Source: Liolophura sinensis
Taxonomy: Eukaryota; Mollusca; Polyplacophora; Chitonida; Chitonidae
Direction of reading: 5' to 3'
Assembly (NCBI RefSeq): GCF_032854445.1
Contig: NC_088297.1
Coordinates: 16,937,127-17,001,126, forward strand
Length of the DNA stretch: 64,000 bases
Shown here: positions 1 through 10,100 of the stretch, one piece after another
Position numbering within the stretch: the first letter of the stretch is position 1
How the letters are laid out: the number at the start of each line of letters is the position of its first letter
Made by a program: the position numbers and the translations under genes
The notes under the pieces: generated by a model
The model's input: the letters and a program-made list of their open reading frames with translations, nothing else
Told to the model about the DNA's origin: nothing
The model's database searches: none

Positions 1-240
1 GAGGAACAGATGTTTCGTTTTAGAACATACGACCAAACGTTGTTACTGAAGAACATGGATGACTTGTTTCTTGGTGGAAGGATACGATCGTTCAGTCCCC
101 CGTACGGGGACACATGCTTTGAAGTGGAAGAATATAATCGTCCAATTCCCCTTAGAAGGAGACATGCTTTGAAGTGGAAGAACAAACGGTTCTCTGTTGC
201 TTCGCAGTGCCGTCTAAATGCGTTCCTGTTTCCATAGAAG
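1..240. repeat. Short degenerate direct repeats
   Basis: A core of about 20 bases, ACATGCTTTGAAGTGGAAGA, occurs twice (around 112 and 163), and looser GAAGAACA-type copies flank it. A 75-codon open frame crosses it but shows no domain, so I read this as a decayed minisatellite. Confidence 0.35.
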
Positions 241-522
241 AACACATCTTGGGGTGACTTTTGTGCAGAAACACGTCTTTGTGTTAGTGGCAAAATAATA
301 CGTTGATTTATTATATATTTATTTTATTGGGATTTAACAACGCTGTACTCCAGGATATTTCAATATCAAAAAGAGGGCTCAGAATTTTGGATCGGTAAGT
401 GAACCACTGGCTTTTGCCGAGTAACTGATCACCTGTCCCACGTGCGACAGAACTTTTTTACCTGCAGGGTATGGTGAATACGTCACATTGATGGATGACA
501 AGTGAAGCCAGATCATCTGAAC

Positions 523-745
523 AGTTTTCCGGGGGTTACCGTGCCAGCGCGGCGCTATGGCCCGGGATACTCTCATTAATGCGGTCGATGCAGCTCATAA
601 TGGCTTCCTGTCCGCTCTTACGTGGGAAGGCCTGCCTCCAAGCTGCGGATGGTCGTGGGTTTCCAACACCACAGTGCTGAAAGTGAAATATTATTGTGTA
701 CGACGTATATCATTAGTCATATAAATAAATAAACAATAAAATAAA
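523..745 (+). mobile_element. Meta-SINE-like element, decayed
   Basis: Head remnant GTGCCAGCGCGGCGCTATGG, body with ACGTGGGAAGGCCTGCC and GATGGTCGTGGGTTTCC, and an ATAAATAAATAAAC tail. The B box is missing and the region before the tail is shortened. Confidence 0.7.
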
Positions 746-915
746 ATAAGTCATACCAGCACTCTTCTTCGCTTATTGTCACCAGTGCGCATATAACAGT
801 TCCTAGTAGATGTGAAGGATTCGTTGTCTGGGACGGAGAAAGTATGCCTGGTTCGATATTTTCTGTTTTCACGGCTATTACTGCAATAATCCATTCAGAC
901 TTTCGAAGTTTAAAC

Positions 916-1200
916 TCAACATATGGCTTTCTTTAATGATGTACATGGATGGTCTCCCTCTACGGAGAGTATACGAGTGTATCGCGTTTTGCAGTTGTTA
1001 AAAAACCTGCATGGGCATTTCATGAAACTTCCACTATGAGGAGTATGCAAATATGAGGGAAAATTGGAGTTGTTGAAACTTGGACAGTCGTTGAAATAGT
1101 GGACGGCGCCCCCAGTGTGGGGAGTTTGGACGTGTGTCGGCAAATTGCAGTTGTTCAAGCCTGGGCAAGGAAGATAGGGGGTGAAAGGAAAGAAAGAAAA
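916..1200. repeat. Dispersed repeat with internal copies; related copy near 19880
   Basis: Two or three diverged copies of a roughly 90-base unit lie here, with CAGTGTGGGGAG-like and AATTGCAGTTG-like cores. On the minus strand they translate to related peptides (NNCNLPTHVQTPHTGG and NNSNFPSYLHTPHSG). A related stretch occurs on the plus strand in gene 1 intron 9. Unidentified. Confidence 0.35.
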
Positions 1201-2174
1201 TGGAAGGCAAAGACGTAGATGCACACGTATATACATTAATTCAAATGAGTGTTTTCGTCATCGCCAGCGTTAAGAAGTTACCAAAAGTAACGTCAGAATT
1301 ACCGAGTATGTGGATAGAAATGGACAGTAATACGAAAGCAGCGGACAGCAATTGTGAGACGGAGAAGTCTCTGGCCACACGTTTTCTATGAAATGTGTCT
1401 ATTGTCAGTTTGATCTTTGCTTAGGTTTAATGAAACCTAAGAAAAAATGAACAGAATTTAAAAGAAAATAGCGTGGAAGTATAAACCAAATCACCACACA
1501 CATGCAATAGAACCTGTCTAGTGACAACCCACGTGACTGTAACCCTCTGCATGGTGGCGAGGTAATTCTTACAAGATCGAGTATCTTATGTATCTCTGCC
1601 TGGCACGGCCACGGCTAAACACAATTCCAGTGCTTCCCTATGGTAGTCCAAAATGACAAGTGGACATAAGTGGGTCATTATACGAATGGCATGTGCTATG
1701 TATCTAGACATGTAAGGTTAGACGGGGCTGTGCTAGGAGTTATATATTTATATACGTAAAGCATTTCATAGAGATGAAAAGAAGACCTTCAAAATGAATA
1801 GTGGCTACAAACTGGAGAGGAGCTCAACTATTTGACTAGTCTATACCTGGATATTTCAAAGAGCTACCAGGGAGCGTAAGAGGTATTTATATACAGGCCT
1901 ATGTAAATGCATGTATGCGTACAGATGTCACAGGAAACTTTCTTAACCACAAATACAGCGGGCTGACAGTTTTCCCATTTTTCTGTGAAACTAGAGGAAA
2001 GGAGTTCAGATTCTGAGAAGGTAAGTTTAGATGTCATCTCTATGTGGAATTAACATGTGTATCAATAAACCTAACTCGGCTACAGTATCCCAGGTATAAC
2101 TCAACATGCATACCTACATTTAGCTGGCGTTACACAAAGTTACTGACATGTAACCAGTGACACATTGCAGCATA

Positions 2175-2409
2175 TACTCAAAAATTAATCTGTTAATTTT
2201 AACAGAAAGTCTGTTGGCTGAGTGGTGCTAGAATGTATTGTGTTGTTGTAGCAGATCAGTCTGATAAATACAACACACGTATTCTATTAATTCAACATAA
2301 TGATTCTATTAGACTGACACGATATTATGTCGAATAATAACATAATACATTTTAGCATCACTCAGACAACGGACTTTCTATTCCAATTAACAGATTAATT
2401 TTTTGAGTG
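2175..2409. mobile_element. MITE, copy 1, TA target duplication
   Basis: A 235-bp element with inverted ends of about 65 bp: the left end reads TACTCAAAAATTAATCTG, and the right end read in reverse is CACTCAAAAAATTAATCTG. TA lies on both sides (2173-2174 and 2410-2411), as expected for Tc1/mariner-type mobilisation. No coding capacity, so non-autonomous. Copies 2 and 3 are in introns of genes 1 and 2. Confidence 0.75.
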
Positions 2410-2693
2410 TAGATTTTTTCCAGCTCATTTGCACTTTAATATTGTGATTTTGAACTATTATACGGTATACTCAATACCATTGTATGGACACAAATATAGG
2501 TTAGCAGGAAAATGTAAACGTATGTGACGAAGGCGAGACGATCTTGTATTAGGGCATCTCAGTAAGATGTACCTGGGAGTGTATACACACCCTGATTACT
2601 GACTGCCCGTTCAAATATCTGTACAATGCCAGTCACGTGTGTATCATGGAATGAATGTATGTTTTGGCTTTTTTTTTTTTTTTTAAAATTCTA

Positions 2694-2925
2694 ACTGTTC
2701 AGTCATGACGACGAGGAGTCATTAGTTATGTGTACATGTATGTCTCACCCAGTCTCATTACGCTGACGCCTGTGCCAACCAATTCTCTTTCATCTCACCT
2801 CTCAGAGTTGAGTGCCAAGCGAGGCAGGGACAAGTATCATTTTTAAAGTCTTTTGTATGATCTGATCCAGACCTTCCGACTTCTAGGCGGACGCTTTAAC
2901 TCTTAGTCCACGGAAACGGCCGTAT
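2694..2925 (-). mobile_element. SINE family B copy
   Basis: Read on the minus strand, a tRNA-like head (about 2870-2925) is followed by a body with AAAGACTTTAAAAATG and a tail matching CTCGTCGTCATGACTGAAC. Diverged from the 25.2 kb and 62.1 kb copies. Confidence 0.65.
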
Positions 2926-4070
2926 AACGGAATGAGGTGCGCATTAAACACCGGCAACAAACTCCCCCCTCGCGCAAAACTTCGTAGACCAATCTTTCCT
3001 AACTTTTCCCGTCAATAACGTGATTTCTTACGAGAAATTTTATTTACGAAGGTTTGTTAAAGTGGTCACATTATACAAGAGGCTCGTTTCGTGACAAATG
3101 CTTAACGTTGAAGGCGAGAAGAGTGTATTCAACCATACCAGCGGTATACCCCTGCATTTCACCAATCAGCTTTAATTACCGTGTTAGAAGTGTGCTTCCT
3201 GATGTGGACGTTGACTATGGAGCTAGTCCTTATGTACGGTAAACTTTAACATCAAGCCACGCCCTTCTGTCACGCAGCACGCGCTGTGTACACAAAATTA
3301 GCCCCAGGGTGTAGAATTACCAAACATTGAGTCGTATACCCCTACGGTATATTCACTCACGCGTCTTCACATTTATACTGGATTGAAACCAGAATTGCAG
3401 TAACCTCATTCAGCATTCTTTTTTCTCGTTACTTGCACTTGGCTCCGCTACAGCCTGAAGTCAGGAGATTTGCCAGCCATTTGGCGAAGTGCGATGCTTA
3501 ACTATAGCCACTTTAGTTTTCGACAATCATTACCCAGGTTGTCGAACTGCACATGTAGCTACAATAACTCGGGTTATGGTACAAGAATAAATACTCAATC
3601 AAGAAATCTTGCAACAACGCCGACGTTAGTGGGTTCACGGTGCTGAAGTAGGAAGTGATCTCAGAAAACACACAAAAAAAATTGTCTAAACCGTTTTATT
3701 TTTCTGTTTATACTTGACAAACGTGCATTCGCTTTATCTAGCGTACGCACAACACTGAAGCAGTATTATGGTTAAACAGTCTCGCGCAATGACATCGGTG
3801 GTGAGGCTAGCCTACGAGAAATCGACCATAACGAAAATCCGGTGCATATATGTCGTGATGCTATTCAGACCGATTGGATTCTATGGATTCTACGTGGCCT
3901 GTAAAGATATTTAATATTGCTCAGTGCTATTTTAATATTACATACTTCTGAAAGATGAATGTCCACTAAGCCAATCGACTGTTCACCTTTAATGAAGTAT
4001 CTTTCACAAATCTCGATATTCATGGTATTCAGGCCCACTGTGAACGATGCTCTATATCCCCTTCAGTGTT

Positions 4071-5000
4071 GTATATATACCACCGTGTTTGGTGTAACAC
4101 CATCTGGCATATCCTTTTTATCCCCTTCTGCCATGTATACCATTTAGAGGGGTCTGCTTTGCTGACTGTAACCTCACCATGCACTGTATCCCCTTCTTTG
4201 ATATGTATACCATTTAGAGGGGTCTGCTTTGCTGACTGTAATCTCACCATGCACTGTATCCCCTTCTTTGATATGTATACCATTTAGATGGGTCTGCTTT
4301 GCTGACTGTAACCTCACCATGCACTGTATCCCCTTCTTTGACATGTATACCACTTAGAGGGGTCTGCTTTGCTGACTGTAACCTCACCATGCACTGTATC
4401 CCCTTCTTTGATATGTACACCACTTAGAGGGGTCTGCTTTACTGACTGTAACCTCACCATGCACTGTATCCCCTTCTTTGATATGTATACCACTTAGAGG
4501 GGTCTGCTTTGCTGACTGTAACCTCACCATGCACTGTATCCCCTTCTTTGCTATGTATACCACTTAGAGGGGTCTGTTTTGCTGACTGTAACCTCACCAT
4601 GCACTGTATCCCATTATGTGATGTGTATACCACTTAGAGGGGTCTGCTTTGCTGACTGTAACCTCACCATGCACTGTGTCCCCTTCTGTGATGTGCATAC
4701 CACTTAGAGGGGTCTGCTTTGCTCTGCTTTTCAGTCATATGACAAGGAGTCATTAGGTGTGTGTACATACATTGCGTCTCCATGCAGCCAAAGTGCTGCT
4801 GCCACTGAAGTACCATGCCGAAGACACCAGACATGACACCTCATCCAGTTATGTTTATGTTTAAAGTCTTTAGTATGCCCGGGTCCGGGTTAGATCCCAG
4901 GTTTCCCGACTTCGAGGTGGAGACTTTAACCATTAGATCACAGAAGCGGTCATTCTGTCATGTATACCACTGTATAGAGGAGCATGCTTTCTCGAGTGTA
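4071..5000. repeat. 70-bp tandem repeat array, split by a SINE
   Basis: The ACCACTTAGAGGGGTCTGC core recurs exactly every 70 bases (4139, 4209, 4279 and onward to 4699), giving eight full copies plus partial ones. The array breaks at about 4725, where a family B SINE begins, and a diverged partial unit (CATGTATACCACTGTATAGA) resumes after it at about 4958. Seventy is not a multiple of three, so the open frames across it are not genes. Confidence 0.85.
4726..4955 (-). mobile_element. SINE family B inserted in the 70-bp array
   Basis: Minus-strand copy: tail remnant CTTTTCAGTCATATGACAAG on the left, and on the right a tRNA-like head whose complement contains GGTTAGATCCCAGG and CTTTAACCATTAGATCA. 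Array sequence lies on both sides. Confidence 0.75.
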
Positions 5001-5654
5001 ATTTAATCTCGAAAACAATATAGGTTTAAACGCATGTCCTTTTCAACAAGACCGAAGCTAACCGTGCACAATTAAGTAAATTTTCTTTCTTCCTATTGTC
5101 AAAAAAAAAAACTTTGAAAATATATACACAGTATACTACGGGGCTAGATGTATTTACGCAGTCCGCAATCTATAGCTCCGACGGCTTCTGTCAAACACGC
5201 AGTCTTGTGTGTCACAAGCTAGGCTTCACAATACTTTCAATACCTTGCCTTAGCTGTCTGCACATCAATCTACCAGTGTTTCTTTACTTTCGTGCACGAT
5301 GGATGTACACCTTATGCCCGGGGCATATTAAAATGCTTTATATATCGTGAATAAAGACAGGTGTATGCCGTATAGAAAGTGGTTGTGATGGACCTACATA
5401 ATGGGTAGTTGTGTAAAGCAAACACTATAACCATGGGAAAGGCGAGGTACTAATAGCTTACATTTGGAAGGCGTACATCGTTCTCATATACAAATGGCAT
5501 TGGTCACAAAACTTTTATCAATATGCCAGTCACAAAAGGTATGTGGAATTAAAATCATAATTCAAGTCAGTAAATGCATGTATACTATGGATTGTAGTGA
5601 ACTGTTAAGATGCTTTGTGTCGTAAACATATAAAATTACTTCATTCCTATGGGT

Positions 5655-5912
5655 GTCTAGATCGCCGGATCGAGCCCAGCTCTCGCTGTTTCAGCTGCGG
5701 CTTTAAGTCGCGGTGTTTGTTTGGAGATTGGCGAGAGGAGGGTAATTTCATCAAGGATCAGCCCGCATCCTTCGCCCATGAATTTTATAGCAGCCCACTG
5801 CCCGATTTCATCCCACTATAATGCTGGACGCCGTCGTATAAGTGAAATATTCTTGAGTACGGTGTAAAACAACAATCAAATAAAAAAATAAAAAAATAAA
5901 TAAATAAATAAA
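5655..5912 (+). mobile_element. tRNA-derived SINE, mixed or rearranged body
   Basis: A B-box-like GGATCGAGCCCAG at about 5667, an unfamiliar middle, then the Meta-SINE-like 3' part (CGTCGTATAAGTGAAATATT) and an (AAAT)n tail. Confidence 0.6.
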
Positions 5913-6494
5913 AAGGCTTATGTTTTACTTTTAAGATCAGCCTCTCCTTTAGAATTTAGGAATAACATTTTAATAATAGAAGCATCAGCTATGTTACACT
6001 TTGGGGTAATTTAGAAGCTGTAAGCAAGGTCTAAATACAACATAAGTCGCGGTTACACCAGTGTAGATTTACCGAACTGAAAAAAGTCAGCTTTGCAGCC
6101 GGCTCCTCTCAGTCCATTAAATTGCTGTTTGGCCACTTGCGTTTACATGCCGATCAGCTACATCTAACGTTTGACTCGCCAACAGGGAGCGCATATTTGC
6201 ACCTATCACATCGGGAATTGGTATATATCTGAGCCGATAATGGCCATTTTGCGATTTCAAGAAACGAAAACGGAGGGCTAAACCTAGCCATTCTAATTTA
6301 GACCACCATAATTGACGGACTAGAAATAGCCGTTCTGCATGGTGTCGTCTTTGTGTATGTCGTCTATGTCGTCTTAGTCTCTAGCGACTAATTTTTCCTA
6401 GTGTAACGGTGGCTATCGTGTTGGTGTGCCGATTGTGTGTTATAACATGGTGATGTGATATTGCGATTTGTGGAAAGCGACGGTGCAAAGCTAA

Positions 6495-6655
6495 TTGCGG
6501 TTCGTTCCTCTCCGGCCGTACGTGGGAATATCTGCCAGCAACCTGCGGATTGTCGTGGGTTTCCCCCAAGCTCTGCCCGGTTTCCACCCACCATAATGCT
6601 GGCCGCCACCGTATGAGTGAAATATTCTTGAGTACGGGGTAAAACACCAATCAGA

Positions 6656-6687
<32 letters not shown>
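6495..6687 (+). mobile_element. Meta-SINE-like element, 5'-truncated, just upstream of gene 1
   Basis: Body from TTCCTCTCCGGCCGTACGTG through GCTCTGCCCGG to TATGAGTGAAATATTCTTG, with an (ATAA)n tail of about 34 bases. It ends about 160 bases before the candidate acceptor of gene 1. Confidence 0.85.
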
Positions 6688-6688
<1 letters not shown>

Positions 6689-6847
6689 GCAGTTCAACTT
6701 GCAGCTGACGCTGTATGGATACATATATTCCATTGGGCTGAAAACGTTTTGTATGGATTATGTTTTCACTACAGAACTTGTATACTTTTTTCATTACTTT
6801 ATGAGACGTAATATCCTGACGCTTAATTCTGTACGCTTGTTCTGCAG

Positions 6848-6909
6848 ATGTCCGATGCATGTCTTGAAGCCCTTGACTAGTTGAGAGATCTCTACTACAA
6901 TAAGCCGCC
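6848..6909 (+). other. Probable 5' UTR part of gene 1 exon 1, with a possible short uORF
   Basis: A pyrimidine-rich tract ending in TTCTGCAG precedes base 6848 and looks like a splice acceptor, so the first coding exon may begin here with an untranslated exon upstream. If so, the exon opens with an ATG at 6848 that starts an 11-codon reading frame ending in TAG at 6880, 29 bases before the main start. Transcript data would be needed to confirm either point. Confidence 0.4.
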
Positions 6910-7108
6910 ATGCCAGAGCCGAAGCTGACGAAATATGCGTCAGGGAAAAAATTGGGTGACCATGACTCGCCAGAAAAATCCCTGGATTACAACGAGTCAG
7001 AGGAAAGCCTGTCCTATGGTTTAGGGAACTGTCGGCCTGGTTTTCTCCAGGTCTTCAACAACTCAAAGTTTCTGCTGGTTTTGTTATGTGCATTTGCCTG
7101 CGTACAGG
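6910..7108 (+). CDS. SLCO4A1-like: Gene 1 exon 1 (N-terminus, start of TM1)
   Basis: Encodes residues 1-66 and the first base of codon 67, ending at the donor GG|GTAAGC. The first 40 residues are polar (lysine, glutamate, serine rich). NCRPGFLQVFNNSKFLLVLL then leads into membrane segment 1; the C-P-LQ-K-FL spacing is shared with gene 2 and is typical of the SLCO4A group as I remember it. Phase 1 at the 3' end. Confidence 0.9.
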
Positions 7109-10100
7109 GTAAGCAGTCATGTTAACAACAATGTGTTGAAATTAATTAAAGGATTGTTTACATTTACCACTGCTAGAAATAACTCCTCTGCGGTCAAAAT
7201 TCCCTAAATTTTGCACCTTAACTTAACATACATGTAGCACTATCACTCTTCAATATTATTTCTAACAAAGTGCCAAATTTTTGATACTTTTTTTTTTTTA
7301 TTAAAGGTTTTGTCATTAATGGAATCAACAATGTCAACACGTCGTCCTACGAGAGACGTTTTGGATTGGCCAGCTCTGAGGTTGGGATTATCTCCAGCTC
7401 GTACGATATCTCGGCTGGGATTCTTGTCCTTCCTATCAGTTTTTATGGTCTCCGAGGCCATAAAATAAAAATGCTCACCATAGGATTAGCCGTTATGGCA
7501 CTTGGCTCCTTTCTTATGGCTTTGCCACATTTTACAACAGGGCTATACGAATGGGGCCAGAATGAAACTTCACTTTGTGCTAAAGGTATGTCAGATTATG
7601 TGTTTCTTATTTTATCTATTTATATGACTGGTGTTTTATGCCGTAGTCAAGAATAATTTACTTATGCGAAGGTGGCCAGGATTATGGTGGGAGGAAATCA
7701 GATTGAGCCCGGAGGAAACCTGGTAGACTTTCTCGCAAAGGTGAGAGGCTCCACCTCTGCCACGGAAACCCCGTATGTATTCCTTAAGTAGAGAAATTAA
7801 ATATATACCGGCTTACCCTTTTATAAAGCGTCGGTCTCCACTCAGCTGATTAGTTTTACTCAATGTCACGGGCTCGAATCCAGCTCTCGCCTTTATTGGG
7901 CAGGTGGTTGTCAGGTACCTGGCGAAAATCGGTGGTTTACCCCGTCGTGTAAGTGACGAAGTAAACCGGTTTCTTTCATTTACAAACCTGACTACCGCCG
8001 TGTAAGTGACGGAGTAAACCGGTTTCTTTCATTTACAAACCCGACTACCGCCGTGTAAGTGACGGAGTAAACCGGTTTCTTTCATTTACAAACCTGACTA
8101 CCGCCGTGTAAGTGACGGAGTAAACCGGTTTCTTTCATTTACAAACCTGACTACCGCCGTGTAAGTGACGGAGTAAACCGGTTTCTTTCATTTACAAACC
8201 TGACTACCGCCGTGTAAGTGCAGCATTCTTGTGTAAGAAGAATTGTGCTGTAAGAACATTGGGCTGTGTAAACTATACAACTACAATAAAGACACTGATA
8301 TAACTGATTCAGTGAGTGTTATTAGTGTTTAGCACAAATTCTAGAGCTGAGTAGTCTCAGCAAATTTCCAACGCTAGAGACTGTACAATACCCAGAAAGA
8401 GTAAATCCCCAATAACGACAACATTATTACTTAAACCGCTTTCTAACTGACATCCAGGAGTCATTTACTTTAATAATGCTTCAGCTTCTTCGTACCGGTA
8501 CTAATATATCATACACTTGTCGTACACATTTCCTTGCCAACTGTAGTCTGTCTGTGTATTTTGGTCTATCCATTGGCTTATGTACTAGATGTATGTAAGT
8601 GAAAAAAAATATTTGTTTGCGTATTTCATTGGTGTTGTACGCCGTACTCAAGAATATTTGACTTATACTACATTGGCCAGCATTATGGTGGGAGGAAACT
8701 TCGCATAGCCCGGGGGAAACCGACGACCATTCCATGAAGTTTTTTCCTGCTCTAACACTGCTCTTAATGTTGGTATAGCTCTGATTAAAGAGGGTTTAAA
8801 GAGGGAAAAAATGCAGCTGGTATTAATCCTAAGACACCCACCTTACCTATTCAGCATTTGACTGTAATTAATTCAGAACTTTCTATATTTACTTTCTTCA
8901 TATAATTATTTATGGGATTGGTGTTTTACGCTGTACTTCAGAATATTTCACTTACAAGACGGCGATCAGCGATATGTTGGGAAGAAACCGGACAGAACCA
9001 GCGCCGCGCTGGCGTGGGAAGCCTCTCGGCCACGGAGGTCCCCTTTCTCCTCTTTAGACTGTTAAATGACTCCTGCCGTTTTTTACTCTGTTAAGACTTT
9101 TATAGAACAGCGGCCTGCTCTATGAGAGAGAGAATCCGGAATAAACTAAGAGTCCTTTGTCATTAACCTTAAAGCAGCAACTGAACTGGTTTTGAACCTG
9201 CTGTCAGTGGAACTGGTTTATGGATCAGTAATGACAAGTTCATTACAGCGGTCTGTTCTATGAGAGAGAGAATCCGGAATAAACTAAGAGTCCTTTGTCA
9301 TTAACCTTAAAGCAGCAACTAAACTGGTTTTGAACCTGCTGTCAGTGGAACTGGTTTATGGATCAGTAATGACAAGTTCATTACAGTGGCCTGTTCTATG
9401 AGAGAGAGAATCCGGAATAAACTAAGAGTCCTTTGTCATTAACCTTAAAGCAGCAACTGAACTGGTTTTGAACCTGCTGTCAGTGGAACTGGTTTATGGA
9501 TCAGTAATGACAAGTTGATTACAGCGGCCTGTTCTATGAGAGAGAGAATCCGGAATAAACTAAGAGTCCTTTGTCATTAACCTTAAAGCAGCAACTGAAC
9601 TGGTTTTGAACCTGCTGTCAATGGAACTGGTTTATGGATCAGTAATGACAAGTTCATTACAGTGGCCTGTTCTATGAGAGAGAGAATCCGGAATAAACTA
9701 AGAGTCCTTTGTCATTAACCTTAAAGCAGCAACTGAACTGGTTTTGAACCTGCTGTCAGTGGAACTGGTTTATGGATCAGTAATGACAAGTTCATTACAG
9801 CGGCCTGTTCTATGAGAGAGAGAATCCGGAATAAACTAAGAGTCCTTTGTCATTAACCTTAAAGCAGCAACTGAACTGGTTTTGAACCTGCTGTCAGTGG
9901 AACTGGTTTATGGATCAGTAATGACAAGTTCATTACAGCGGCCTGTTCTATGAGAGAGAGAATCCGGAATAAACTAAGAGTCCTTTGTCATTAACCTTAA
10001 AGCAGCAACTGAACTGGTTTTGAACCTGCTGTCAGTGGAACTGGTTTATGGATCAGTAATGACAAGTTCATTACAGCGGCCTGTTCTATGAGAGAGAGAA

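Noticed and set aside
4029..4287. 73-84-codon frames across the 70-bp array
   Set aside because: The period is not a multiple of three and frames break at random points.
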